From an uncultured Bacteroidota bacterium (lineage in GTDB: Bacteria > Bacteroidota > Bacteroidia > Bacteroidales > GWA2-32-17): a stretch of DNA of 64,000 bases. This document shows, piece by piece, positions 26,400 through 35,508 of this stretch (the first letter of the stretch is position 1; the number at the start of each line of letters is the position of its first letter). The notes beneath the pieces were generated by a model that saw only the letters and a program-made list of their open reading frames with translations, was not told the origin of the DNA and searched no databases. The position numbers and the translations under genes were made by a program. The stretch spans positions 1 through 64,000 of the forward strand of contig CAILUD010000039.1 of the NCBI GenBank assembly GCA_903837285.1, given 5' to 3'.

Positions 26400-29002
26400 A
26401 TTCCTGTTATCCTTTTAATCTCATTTAACTTGTTAAGTGCATCAACAGGAGTAAGATTATTTATGTCAAGATTTTTTATTTCGTCTCTAATTTGCTTTAG
26501 AACAGGATCATCAAGCTGGAAAAATGAAAGTTGTAATCCTTCTCTATGGTCGGCAATTTCGCTTACGGGTTTTGTTAGAGAATTTTTCTTGTGCGATTTT
26601 TCTAAATCTTTTAAAATTTCGGCACTTCTTTTTACCACCGATTTTGGCATACCAGCCATTTCTGCAACATGAATACCAAAGCTATGTTCGGTACCACCTG
26701 GCTGTAGTGTGCGCATAAAAATTACTTTGTTACCAATTTCTTTAACACTTACATGAAAATTTTTAATTCTTTTAAAAGAATTTGCCATTTCGTTAAGCTC
26801 ATGGTAATGTGTTGCGAAAAGTGTTTTTGCTTTTGTTTGAGCATGCTCGTGAATATATTCAGAAATAGCCCATGCAATTGAAATCCCATCGTAAGTGCTG
26901 GTTCCACGACCAATTTCATCTAATAAAATAAGGCTTTTAGTAGAAATGTTATTTAAGATACTGGCGGTCTCAATCATTTCTACCATAAAAGTAGATTCTC
27001 CCTGCGAAATGTTATCAGATGCACCAACTCGGGTAAATATTTTATCAACAAGTCCTATGCTTGCATTAGCAGCAGGAACATAACTCCCAATCTGGGCAAG
27101 TAAAACAATGAGTGCAGTTTGTCTGAGCAGAGCTGATTTACCCGACATATTTGGTCCGGTAATAATCATTATTTGTTGGTTGTTAGAATCTAATAAAACA
27201 TCATTAGCAATATATGGCTGATCAGGTGGAAGTTGTTTTTCGATAACAGGATGTCGACCAGCTTTAATATCGATAATATCAGAATTGTTGAGTACTGGTT
27301 TACAGTAATTATTTTCTGTAGCAAGTTTAGAAAATGATAATAAACAATCTAATCGTGCTATAAGTGATGCATTAAGTTGAAGTGTTTGAATAAATTCTGC
27401 AATTGCTGCAACTAGGTTATTAAAAAGTGTAGTTTCGAGATGAAGAATTTTTTCTTCTGCTCCGAATATTTTTTCTTCATATTCTTTTAATTCAGCAGTA
27501 ATATATCTTTCTGCACTAACAAGAGTTTGCTTCCTAATCCAATCGGTAGGGACTTTATCTTTATGAGTATTTCTTACTTCAATATAATATCCGAATACGT
27601 TGTTGAAACTAATTTTAAGAGAGGGTATTTGTGTTCTTTCTGCTTCACGTTGTTGTAATTGAAATAAGTAATCTTTACCGTGATGAGCAATAGCCCTTAA
27701 ATCATCTAATTCTTTAGAAACACCTTCGGAAATTACTCCACCCTTTGAAATTTGAACAGGTGGGTCTGGTTTTATTTCTTTTGATATTCTTTCAAGGATG
27801 GAGAGGCAAGGATTTAATTGTTCTGCAATATGTTTTAAGTTTGTTTCATTACTTTTGTTACAGGCTTCTTTAATAGGTATTATAACATTAAGTGCAATTT
27901 TTAGTTGAACAACTTCCCTTGGAGTAACCTTTGCTACTGCAACCTTTGAAACCAGTCTCTCAAGATCGCCAACTTGTTTAATGTAAGAAATTAATTCAGA
28001 GTTGGTCTCTTGATTATTTATTAAATATTCAGCAGAATTTTGACGATGATTTATTGCTTCTAAATCTTTTAAAGGAAATGCAATCCATCTACGAAGCATT
28101 CTCGTTCCCATTGGTGTTAAGGTGTGGTCGATAACATCTATAAGGGTTTTGGCGTTTTCGTTAGCCGATCTGAATAATTCGAGATTACGGACAGTAAATT
28201 TATCTAACCACACAAATTCTTCATGATCGATACGGGAAAGGCTTGTTATATGTTGAAGTTTATCATGTTGGGTGACATCAAGATATTGCATTATTGCACC
28301 AGCAGCAACAATACCTGCACTTAAATCGTGAACCCCAAATCCCTTTAACGAAGAAGTTCCGAAATGTTTCATCAGCCGTTCGGTTGCTGCATCTTTTTGA
28401 AACATCCATTCGTCGAGTTTATAAATATAAAATTTATTGCCAAAAAGCTCATTTATTTCATGATGCTTTGATCTTTCGTAAAGCACTTCTTTAGGTTGAA
28501 AGCTTTGTAAAAGTTTTTCGGCTTGCTCAATAGAGCCTTCTGATGCCATAAATTCACCAGTAGAAATATCAAGAAATGCAACACCTGCAATTTTTTTATC
28601 GATATGTATACAGGCCAGGAAATTATTCTCGCGATGAGTTAAAACATTATCGTGAGTTGTTACGCCTGGAGTTACCAGTTCTGTAACGCCTCTTTTTACA
28701 ATGTTTTTTGTAAGTTTTGGGTCTTCAAGTTGATCGCAAATTGCAACTCTTTGTCCGGCTCTTACTAATTTTGGTAAATATGTATCTAATGCATGATAAG
28801 GAAAACCAGCTAATGGTGATTCGGAAGCATAGCCAGCATTGCGACTTGTTAATGTGATGCCTAAAATGCCAGATGCTTTTATTGCATCGTCGCCAAATGT
28901 TTCGTAAAAATCGCCAACTCTGAAAAGTAAAATAGCATCTGGGTATTTTGATTTGATGCTATTATATTGCTTCATCAAAGGTGTATTCTCGTTGGCGGCC
29001 AT
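26396..29002 (-). CDS. mutS: DNA mismatch repair protein MutS
   Basis: Recognises mismatches and recruits MutL. At 868 residues it is of normal length. The mismatch-reading motif F-Y-E is in [15 protein letters not shown] (residues 27-41). The ATPase part has [13 protein letters not shown] (Walker A, near residue 615), [15 protein letters not shown] (signature), [21 protein letters not shown] (Walker B, read as [12 protein letters not shown]) and LFATHYHEL. The order and spacing are those of the MutS1 line, not MutS2. The gene's upstream region carries the same 9-bp repeat and promoter-like box as polA. A lipoprotein gene is coupled by a 4-bp overlap. Confidence 0.98.
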   Translation of the reverse strand: MAANENTPLMKQYNSIKSKYPDAILLFRVGDFYETFGDDAIKASGILGITLTSRNAGYASESPLAGFPYHALDTYLPKLVRAGQRVAICDQLEDPKLTKNIVKRGVTELVTPGVTTHDNVLTHRENNFLACIHIDKKIAGVAFLDISTGEFMASEGSIEQAEKLLQSFQPKEVLYERSKHHEINELFGNKFYIYKLDEWMFQKDAATERLMKHFGTSSLKGFGVHDLSAGIVAAGAIMQYLDVTQHDKLQHITSLSRIDHEEFVWLDKFTVRNLELFRSANENAKTLIDVIDHTLTPMGTRMLRRWIAFPLKDLEAINHRQNSAEYLINNQETNSELISYIKQVGDLERLVSKVAVAKVTPREVVQLKIALNVIIPIKEACNKSNETNLKHIAEQLNPCLSILERISKEIKPDPPVQISKGGVISEGVSKELDDLRAIAHHGKDYLFQLQQREAERTQIPSLKISFNNVFGYYIEVRNTHKDKVPTDWIRKQTLVSAERYITAELKEYEEKIFGAEEKILHLETTLFNNLVAAIAEFIQTLQLNASLIARLDCLLSFSKLATENNYCKPVLNNSDIIDIKAGRHPVIEKQLPPDQPYIANDVLLDSNNQQIMIITGPNMSGKSALLRQTALIVLLAQIGSYVPAANASIGLVDKIFTRVGASDNISQGESTFMVEMIETASILNNISTKSLILLDEIGRGTSTYDGISIAWAISEYIHEHAQTKAKTLFATHYHELNEMANSFKRIKNFHVSVKEIGNKVIFMRTLQPGGTEHSFGIHVAEMAGMPKSVVKRSAEILKDLEKSHKKNSLTKPVSEIADHREGLQLSFFQLDDPVLKQIRDEIKNLDINNLTPVDALNKLNEIKRITGI

Positions 29003-29027
29003 TTTAAATTATTGCTTTTTTTGAATT

Positions 29028-29080
29028 GTAAATATATAAAAAAGTGCCTAAAGTACTTAAAGTTTAAAGTGTCTAAAGTT
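29028..29080 (-). promoter_or_regulatory. mutS upstream region: 9-bp repeat and TATATTTAC promoter-like box
   Basis: Read on the coding (minus) strand: CTTTAGACA, CTTTAAA, CTTTAAGTA, CTTTAGGCA, CTTTTTT, followed by TATATTTAC at 29028-29036 (reverse complement), 25 bp before the ATG. The run from ACTTTAGRCACTTTTTT to TATATTTACAA is nearly the same as that before polA. Promoter role inferred. Confidence 0.5.
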
Positions 29081-29155
29081 GATATTTTTAAGTGTTTAAT
29101 TTTAAGTACACTTTCGTGAAATTTTGCGTCTTTGTGTTTTAGTGGCAAATAAAAA

Positions 29156-29812
29156 TTACATAATCTTAATCATTTCTTTTATTACATTTTCTGCACCTTC
29201 GGCAATTTGAACTATACTTGAATCTAACATATAGCAGGGATTTGTTACGATTTTATTTTTACTGTCAACCACTACTTCGCATTGCTTGGTTTGTATATGT
29301 GTTGAGCCCATTTTTGTTAAATTATTTATAGAGCTATTATCGTTACCAATTGTTAATGTGATATCTCCAAGAACTTTTGCTAAAAGGGTAGGGGCAATGC
29401 ATAAAGCACCTATTGGTTTGTTAGCGGTTGCCATGTCGATAATTGCTTTTGAAACTTCAGTATTAACTTTTGCATTTGCACCATTAAAAGCATAATCAGA
29501 TAAGTTTTTTGCTGCACCAAAACCGCCGGGAAATACTAGTCCGTCAAAATCAGATGCTTTAAAATTCTGAAGTGGTTTTATTTTTCCACGTGCAATTCGT
29601 GCCGATTCAACTAAAACATTTCGTTTTTCGTTAATCTCTTCACCTGTAAGGTGATTAATTACATGATGCTGATCGATATCAGGCGCAAAAATTTCGTACT
29701 CGGCACCTTGTTTATTAATTGCTAATAAAGTTAAGGTTGCTTCATGTATTTCGGCACCATCATAAACACCGCATCCCGAAAGTATAACGGCAATTTTTTT
29801 TGGATGAGTCAT
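29156..29812 (-). CDS. elbB: Isoprenoid biosynthesis glyoxalase ElbB
   Basis: A 218-residue DJ-1/PfpI-superfamily protein of the ElbB (SCRP-27A) subgroup. The N-terminus KKIAVILSGCGVYDGAEIHEA, the segment PLQNFKASDFDGLVFPGGFGAAKNLSDYAF and the nucleophile region GALCIAPTLLAKV (Cys in the elbow) are characteristic. ElbB was named from E. coli, where it was linked to isoprenoid production and has weak glyoxalase activity; its true role is not settled. It is on the same strand as mutS but about 150 bp upstream, with the mutS promoter-like stretch between, so it is probably a separate unit. Confidence 0.93.
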   Translation of the reverse strand: MTHPKKIAVILSGCGVYDGAEIHEATLTLLAINKQGAEYEIFAPDIDQHHVINHLTGEEINEKRNVLVESARIARGKIKPLQNFKASDFDGLVFPGGFGAAKNLSDYAFNGANAKVNTEVSKAIIDMATANKPIGALCIAPTLLAKVLGDITLTIGNDNSSINNLTKMGSTHIQTKQCEVVVDSKNKIVTNPCYMLDSSIVQIAEGAENVIKEMIKIM

Positions 29813-29942
29813 CAGTAGAAATTTTGGTTTAGATTACGAAAGTACAAAAAAATCTGAATGGGAAAGACTTTTAAATAATTGAGATAAATATAAAAGTTGA
29901 TAATACTAACTTTGGATAAAAAAATATTGATATTTTGGAAAA

Positions 29943-29964
29943 TGTCAAGCGAGGACGCTTGACA
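29943..29964. repeat. Intergenic hairpin
   Basis: Nine-base arms TGTCAAGCG and CGCTTGACA enclose AGGA. It lies 43 bp beyond the stop of the sugar transferase gene and upstream of elbB. It lacks a T-run, so it may be an interspersed palindrome rather than a terminator, although it is well placed to end the operon coming from the right. Confidence 0.65.
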
Positions 29965-30006
29965 TATCAAAGGGATTATTTCTGAAGTCTTAAAAGATAT
30001 AGATTT

Positions 30007-31422
30007 TTATTTCCCTCTTCTTTGTAAAATAATTTTTACAGTATAAATCATAATTTTAAAATCGATATACAGCGACATGTTTTCAATGTAAATAAGATCG
30101 TATTTAAGTCTTTCTATCATTTCTTCTACATTTTCGGCATATCCGAATTTAACTTGTCCCCAAGAGGTAATGCCTGGTCTTACTTTTTGCAAATGGGAGT
30201 AATGAGGTGCTTCTTTTATTATTTGATCGATAAAATACTGTCGTTCGGGGCGTGGTCCAACTAAAGACATATCGCCTTTAATTACATTAAAAAATTGTGG
30301 AACTTCATCAAGTCTAACCTTTCGCATAAATTTTCCAAACTTTGTAATTCTGCTGTCATTATCGCTAGAAAGTGCAGGTCCGTTTTTTTCTGAATTCATA
30401 AACATCGACCTGAATTTATAAATTCTAAAAGGTTTGCCATATCGTCCAATTCTTTCGTGTGTATATAAAATTGGGCCAGGTGAAGATAACTTTACACCAA
30501 TAATTAAAAAGATATAAACTGGTAATAGTATAATTATGGCAATAATAGAAAATAATATATCTAGCAGTCTTTTCACATTTAATTGCCATTCGGGCATTAA
30601 GTCACGTGAAATTTGAATTAATGGTGCTGAATATAGCGATGACATTCTAACGCTACCAGTAAGAATATCATATAGAGTAGGAATTACTTTTACAACTAAA
30701 TTTTTATTGTCTATTTTGTTAATAATAGAATTTATCTGGTCGTGTTCAGATGTTTCAATCGCTATAATTACTTCTTCAATTTTATTTTCGTCAATAATTC
30801 TTGGAAGGTCGTTTACATTTCCAACAAATTTTAAATTTTTATCTAATAAATATTTCGATTTTTCTGTAACACTTACAAAGCCTATAAATTTATTTCCGGC
30901 CGATTTTTTTTCAGCTTCCATTTCTTCAAATAATTCTAGTGCTTTTCTATTACTTCCTATAAGTAAAGTGTTAAAACCAAATATTCTGTTTTGAATTTTG
31001 TGTACAATGCGAGTTGTTAGAATTAATCGGGGTATATAGGTTAGTATGAACTGAAGCCCTAGCAGCATTAAAATTGAACGGTAGTAATTTTTATACGAAA
31101 AAACATAGTCGTCAAGAATTATAACAAAGAAAATAATAATTACGCCGATTAAAGAAACAGTAATTGTTTGCCCTAATTCTTTTAAACGCGATTTTCTGTA
31201 AATATCTTTATAGTAACCCGAGAGGTAGTTTAAAAAAATCCAGAAAAAAGGTATGAAAATAAGTCCTAGATAAAATTGTCGGTCGTAAATAATTTCAATT
31301 TGATATCCAAAAAATGCAGACTCGATTAGAATTTTTCTAAAAATATAAAACAAACCCCAACTTATGCAACCAGCAAAAAAATCGGAAATAATATATTTTG
31401 AAGTTTGTAAACGTTTATTCAT
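30007..31422 (-). CDS. Polyprenyl-phosphate sugar-1-phosphate transferase (PNPT-type initiating enzyme)
   Basis: A 471-residue inner-membrane enzyme that starts exopolysaccharide or O-antigen synthesis by moving a sugar-1-phosphate onto undecaprenyl phosphate. The first 130 residues hold four or five helices, then a soluble CoA-binding-like (NAD-like) domain (LLIGSNRKALELFEEM), then one helix and the catalytic bacterial sugar transferase domain: KRLLDILFSIIAIIILL, SPGPILYTHERIGRYGKPF, KFRSMF, KFGKFMRKVRLDEVPQFFNV, GDMSLVGPRPER and RPGITSWGQV. These are all typical of WbaP/WcaJ relatives. Its ATG overlaps the stop of the upstream lipoprotein by one base (TAATG). The sugar is unknown. Confidence 0.93.
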   Translation of the reverse strand: MNKRLQTSKYIISDFFAGCISWGLFYIFRKILIESAFFGYQIEIIYDRQFYLGLIFIPFFWIFLNYLSGYYKDIYRKSRLKELGQTITVSLIGVIIIFFVIILDDYVFSYKNYYRSILMLLGLQFILTYIPRLILTTRIVHKIQNRIFGFNTLLIGSNRKALELFEEMEAEKKSAGNKFIGFVSVTEKSKYLLDKNLKFVGNVNDLPRIIDENKIEEVIIAIETSEHDQINSIINKIDNKNLVVKVIPTLYDILTGSVRMSSLYSAPLIQISRDLMPEWQLNVKRLLDILFSIIAIIILLPVYIFLIIGVKLSSPGPILYTHERIGRYGKPFRIYKFRSMFMNSEKNGPALSSDNDSRITKFGKFMRKVRLDEVPQFFNVIKGDMSLVGPRPERQYFIDQIIKEAPHYSHLQKVRPGITSWGQVKFGYAENVEEMIERLKYDLIYIENMSLYIDFKIMIYTVKIILQRRGK

Positions 31423-32291
31423 TAAAAGTGAATTAGCTTAATATTATCAATTTTAACTTCTCCTTTTGTATATCCTGAGCCAGAATCAAGAGTTGAACCA
31501 AAAAATATACTGTAGTCAATTGCATCGTTATTCTGTGCAATGTAATATGATAAGTCAATATAAATATGATTAAAAGAATTTGGGTGTGGATTTATATAAA
31601 TAATATTAGTGGCAATACTTTGTATTGATGTGTTTTTAAATACACCTACAAAAAACGGGTGATTGCATTGATAATCGAGCTCAAGAAAAACTGCATTACC
31701 ATTTGAAGGAATATCAATACTCTCAGTTGATTTGTATTGAAACTTTTGTCTAATTGCATCAATATAAAAAACGCCATACTTTATAAGTGGGTTGATACTG
31801 TCAATTCCGGTGTATAATAATGTGTCACTATTTAAAGTTCTTTCAAGTGAAAATCCATTACCCTGAAAATTTTCTAACCAGCCAAATACAGCATCGGGAA
31901 CATAAGTAAAAACCGGAGAAAATGTTAATTGAGTCTCGGGGGTTAAAACAGTATCAATATCAATTGTATTATAAAAAGGATAAATTACTCTGCTGGCAGC
32001 GATGCCGTTAGCTTTAATTCCGGCTCTAAAAGTTATTTTTGATTTACCCGAGCCAATTACTGGAAAATTTACCGGCAATTCATAAGTTCCTTGTCGATTG
32101 CCATTAATGTTTACCCAGATATCAGTAATGTTGCTTATTGTACTGCCTTGCGAAGCACTATCACTATTTAGACTGCATTTAGGTATTTTTATGAAAGATG
32201 GAATGGGCTCTTCTTTGTTGAATTTCTTACAACTAGAAAAGACGATTAAAGCAACTGAAATTAAGAGAAAAGTAATCTTTATTTTTGTCAT
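31422..32291 (-). CDS. Uncharacterised lipoprotein in a sugar-transferase operon
   Basis: 289 residues from the ATG at 32289-32291; the open frame extends 12 codons further but the lipoprotein signal (MTKIKITFLLISVALIVFSSC) starts here, with the lipobox Cys at about residue 21. The mature part contains two likely beta-sandwich modules: WVNINGNRQGTYELPVNFPV...ITFRAGIKANG, and a second with VFLELDYQCNHPFFVGVF and VKIDNIKLIHF, similar in shape to carbohydrate- or polymer-binding domains. I do not recognise a named family. The gene lies between an oxidoreductase and the sugar transferase on the same strand, with 53 bp and a 1-bp overlap, so an operon is likely. Confidence 0.7.
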   Translation of the reverse strand: MTKIKITFLLISVALIVFSSCKKFNKEEPIPSFIKIPKCSLNSDSASQGSTISNITDIWVNINGNRQGTYELPVNFPVIGSGKSKITFRAGIKANGIAASRVIYPFYNTIDIDTVLTPETQLTFSPVFTYVPDAVFGWLENFQGNGFSLERTLNSDTLLYTGIDSINPLIKYGVFYIDAIRQKFQYKSTESIDIPSNGNAVFLELDYQCNHPFFVGVFKNTSIQSIATNIIYINPHPNSFNHIYIDLSYYIAQNNDAIDYSIFFGSTLDSGSGYTKGEVKIDNIKLIHF

Positions 32292-32344
32292 GATACAATA
32301 AACGTTCGTTAAACGAAAAGGACACAAATTTATTGTATCAGAAA

Positions 32345-33292
32345 TTAAAAATCGTTAGAAAGTTTAATTTTTTCTATTATTTCATTTGCTACTCGCAATG
32401 CTTTAAAGCCATCGTCAAGTGTTACAGATGGTTTGTGATTATTATTAATGCAATTAAAAAATGAAATAAATTCTTCTCTTAAAGAATTCGAGTTTGATTT
32501 TTGAGGATTTTCGAAATGGATTTCTTTTAATATTTGCTCTTTGTTTGAAATATCTTCTTTAAATATAGCAACTTCAGCTTTTTTATTTAAGAAATCGATA
32601 AAAATAAATTTTTCTTTCTGATAGATTTTATATTCAATTACATTTTTTGGCGAAATAATACTCGAAGTTATATTTGCAACACATCCATTATCGAATTCTA
32701 ATCGGGCATTAGCAATGCTGGTTATACCATTTATTAATTTCAATCCAGTCGCACTAACTTTTTTAATATTTGAATTAATTGTGCTTAATACAATATCAAT
32801 ATCATGAATCATTAATTTTAAAACTATGGATTCTTCAAAAGCATGGTCATTCATTGTTTGCAATCTTTGAATCTCGATATAATTAGGATTAAAGATTAAT
32901 GGAAGCGCAGCTTTAAAAGCTGGATTAAAACGCTCAATATGTCCCACTTGTACTTTTACAGATGCTTCTTCTGCAAGTTTTATTAAATTTTCAGCATCTT
33001 CTACAGTAATAGTGACGGGCTTTTCAATAAAAACATGCTTTTGTTTTTTTATTGCCTCAGTAGCACACTCAAAATGTAATGAAGTAGGAACAGTTATATC
33101 AATAATATCTATTTCATTTAAAAGAGCTTCGTACGATGGAAACGAAGGGATATCAAATTCTGCAGAGATGTTTTTAGAGGTTTCGGGATTAATATCATAA
33201 AATCCAACAAGATCAAATTCATGTAATTTTTTTAATTCTTTTACATGAAATTTGCCAAAATGCCCAACCCCAACAATTCCTATTCTTTGCAT
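32345..33292 (-). CDS. Gfo/Idh/MocA family NAD(P)-dependent oxidoreductase
   Basis: A 315-residue enzyme with an N-terminal Rossmann domain (IGIVGVGHFGKFHVKELKKL), the family motif FIEKPVTITVEDAENLI with catalytic EKP, GHIERFNPAF and a C-terminal alpha/beta domain with MNDHAF, HDIDIVLSTINS and NEIIEKIKL. The family acts on sugars, nucleotide sugars, inositols and biliverdin. RFNPAF together with HDIDIVL is often found in UDP-N-acetylglucosamine or nucleotide-sugar 3-dehydrogenases. Position at the head of a glycan-initiation operon supports a nucleotide-sugar role, but the substrate remains a guess. Start ATG 33292 is 115 bp from the divergent pcm gene. Confidence 0.88.
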   Translation of the reverse strand: MQRIGIVGVGHFGKFHVKELKKLHEFDLVGFYDINPETSKNISAEFDIPSFPSYEALLNEIDIIDITVPTSLHFECATEAIKKQKHVFIEKPVTITVEDAENLIKLAEEASVKVQVGHIERFNPAFKAALPLIFNPNYIEIQRLQTMNDHAFEESIVLKLMIHDIDIVLSTINSNIKKVSATGLKLINGITSIANARLEFDNGCVANITSSIISPKNVIEYKIYQKEKFIFIDFLNKKAEVAIFKEDISNKEQILKEIHFENPQKSNSNSLREEFISFFNCINNNHKPSVTLDDGFKALRVANEIIEKIKLSNDF

Positions 33293-33407
33293 TTACTTGT
33301 GTTTGTGCAAAATTATACCAATTTAATGCTGTCGTTTTATTTTTGTTTTCATTTTATTAACATTTTAAGTTTGATAAAGCTATTTTTGTATTTGATTATT
33401 TTTGGCA

Positions 33408-34055
33408 ATGGAAGACTCGTACGTACATAAAGGTTTGAGGAGGAAATTAGTACAGGAATTAACTGCACGAAACTTGTTTTCTGCTGAGTTAATGGATGCT
33501 TTTATGAGAGTACCCCGACATTTATTTATGGCAAAGGGGCTCGAAAAACTGGCATATAAAGATCAGGCATTACCAATTGCATCAGGACAAACAATTTCTC
33601 AACCTTTTACTGTGGCATTTCAAACACATTTATTAGAAATATCCAAAGGCGATAAAGTTCTTGAGATTGGTACTGGTAGCGGATATCAGACTGCAGTTTT
33701 ATTAGAAATGGGGGCAAAAGTTTTTTCAATTGAAAGACAGAAAGAGTTATTTGATGTAACTCAAATATTGCTGGCAAACTTAAATTATCGTCCGCAACTT
33801 TTTTATGGAGATGGGTACTTGGGGCAACCAATGTACAGTCCGTTTGATAAAATAATTATTACTGCTGGGGCACCATTTATACCCGAACCCTTAAAACAAC
33901 AATTAAAAATTGGAGGAAGAATGGTTATTCCAGTTGGCGATAAAGCTCAGAAAATGATATTGTTAGTAAAAAAAGATGAAAATAATTTTGAAGTAACTGA
34001 GCATGGTAATTTTCAATTTGTACCATTACTTCAAGGAAAATCGATAAACAAATGA
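33408..34055 (+). CDS. pcm: Protein-L-isoaspartate O-methyltransferase
   Basis: Repairs damaged isoaspartyl residues using S-adenosylmethionine. I use the ATG at 33408 (MEDSYVHKGLRRKLVQEL, 215 residues); a TTG two codons earlier is in frame. Motifs: MRVPRHLFM, YKDQALPIASGQTISQPFTVAFQ, KVLEIGTGSGYQTAVLL (SAM motif I), FSIERQ and DKIIITAGAPFIPEPLKQQLKIGGRMVIPVG, quoted by its GAPFIPEPLKQQLKIGG core. Length and order match the bacterial family. The stop overlaps the start of the next gene (ATGA), indicating translational coupling. Confidence 0.95.
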   Translation: MEDSYVHKGLRRKLVQELTARNLFSAELMDAFMRVPRHLFMAKGLEKLAYKDQALPIASGQTISQPFTVAFQTHLLEISKGDKVLEIGTGSGYQTAVLLEMGAKVFSIERQKELFDVTQILLANLNYRPQLFYGDGYLGQPMYSPFDKIIITAGAPFIPEPLKQQLKIGGRMVIPVGDKAQKMILLVKKDENNFEVTEHGNFQFVPLLQGKSINK

Positions 34056-34693
34056 TAAAAATTAAAGAATTTATTTTTAACCCTATTCAGGTAAACACAT
34101 ACGTGCTTTATGCCGAGAATAATGAATGTATAATAGTTGATCCAGGTTGTTATACCGATGCTGAATATTTAAAACTTTATGGTTTTATTGAAGAAAATAA
34201 TCTTAAACCAGTTGAAATAGTTATAACTCATTTTCATTTCGATCATGTAATGGGGTGTGCTCAAGTTTCAAAAAAATATAATTTAACAGTTTCAGGACAT
34301 GCGGATTATAAGTTGTTGTTTAAGCATATGGATGTGAAAATGCAGGCTCAGTTATTCGATTTTGATTTTGAGATGCCTCCTTTGCCCGAGCGGGAATTAA
34401 AGCATGATGATGAAATTATTTTAGGTAATAATGTTATTAAAGTTATTCATGTGCCTGGTCATAGTCCATGCGGAATTGCCCTATATGTTAAGGAAGATAA
34501 ACTTTTATTAACTGGTGATATTTTATTTGAAGGAAGTATTGGCCGAACTGATTTATATTTGGGAGATATGAGTTTATTGGTAACTGGCATTCAGAAAAAA
34601 TTACTTTGTCTTGATGACGATACTAAAGTTTATTCTGGGCATGGCTATACAACCACTATAGGAAAAGAAAAAAGAACTAATCCATTTTTTTAA
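34052..34693 (+). CDS. MBL-fold metallo-hydrolase (glyoxalase II-like)
   Basis: 213 residues with the metal-binding THFHFDHVMG (HxHxDH), HVPGHSPCG with the next histidine, LTGDILFEGSIGRTDL with the bridging aspartate, and VYSGHGYTTTIG with the final histidine; all ligands of a two-metal hydrolase are present. The family includes hydroxyacylglutathione hydrolases and persulfide dioxygenases; length around 210 is usual for stand-alone bacterial hydrolases without the C-terminal glutathione-binding domain of classical glyoxalase II. It overlaps pcm by 4 bp. Confidence 0.92.
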   Translation: MIKIKEFIFNPIQVNTYVLYAENNECIIVDPGCYTDAEYLKLYGFIEENNLKPVEIVITHFHFDHVMGCAQVSKKYNLTVSGHADYKLLFKHMDVKMQAQLFDFDFEMPPLPERELKHDDEIILGNNVIKVIHVPGHSPCGIALYVKEDKLLLTGDILFEGSIGRTDLYLGDMSLLVTGIQKKLLCLDDDTKVYSGHGYTTTIGKEKRTNPFF

Positions 34694-34764
34694 TTATTTT
34701 TAGATTTTTTCAACGTAATTGTAACGATAATCTATTTATTTCAGTATAAATCTAAAATTATATC

Positions 34765-35460
34765 ATGAGAAAAATAGTAATTCTAATTATCTGTATTTGT
34801 TTCGGGTTTTTCGTAAATGCTCAACAATCAGATACTACAAAATCAAACTGGGATAATAGTGTTTATGCTGATTTGGTTAGCAGATATGTGTGGAGAGGCT
34901 CCGATTTTGGTAATTCCCCTGCAATACAACCTGGATTAGATATTTCGTATAAAAATTTTACTGTAGGAGCGTGGGCATCGGCAAGTTTTGCCTCTTTAAA
35001 TATACAGGAAGCAGATTTGTTTGCAAGTTTTAGTTTTTGGAAATTAAAATTTTCTTGCTGGGATTATTTTTATATGAATATGGACTCGTTAAGAAACAAT
35101 TATTTTAATTATGATACAAAAAAGACAGGACATGATTTTAGTTTCGATACTGAATTTAAGTTATCAGAAAAAGTTCCTTTGAAATTATTGATTTCTTATA
35201 ATTTTTATGGTGCAGATACTTTACATTCTTCGTATTTTGAATTATCTTACACATTAACAAAAAAATTACCACTTGAGTTTTTTGCAGGGTTTACTCCAGA
35301 AAAAGGTTGGTATGGAAATGGACCCGGTATTGTAAATATTGGATTAACTGTAAAAAAGGATTGTAAAATTTCTGATGATTATTCGGTTCCTTTATATTGT
35401 AAATTAGTTTTTAATCCTCAGCGAGAAAACATTCACTTAGTTGCTGGAATTACATTTTAA
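34765..35460 (+). CDS. Secreted barrel-like protein, TorF/gcw_chp-like
   Basis: 231 residues with a clear signal peptide (ends at VNAQ). The mature sequence begins VYADLVSRYVWRGSDFGNSPAIQPGLDISYKNFTVGAWAS; the W-R-G and P-A-I-Q-P-G words recall the TorF putative porin (TIGR02001) group. The remainder is made of amphipathic strands with many aromatic residues, ending HLVAGITF, an aromatic terminus typical of outer-membrane barrels. No catalytic motif. A porin-like role is inferred only. It stands between the MBL hydrolase and an AI-2E family permease, all on the plus strand. Confidence 0.65.
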   Translation: MRKIVILIICICFGFFVNAQQSDTTKSNWDNSVYADLVSRYVWRGSDFGNSPAIQPGLDISYKNFTVGAWASASFASLNIQEADLFASFSFWKLKFSCWDYFYMNMDSLRNNYFNYDTKKTGHDFSFDTEFKLSEKVPLKLLISYNFYGADTLHSSYFELSYTLTKKLPLEFFAGFTPEKGWYGNGPGIVNIGLTVKKDCKISDDYSVPLYCKLVFNPQRENIHLVAGITF

Positions 35461-35508
35461 AATAGATTTGTTTTTTTATTTTACTAAAATGGCTACTTTT
35501 ACCCTGCA

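Noticed and set aside
29943-29964. Hairpin as a clear intrinsic terminator of the sugar transferase operon
   Set aside because: The stem is good but no T-run follows on the minus strand, so I list it only as a repeat.
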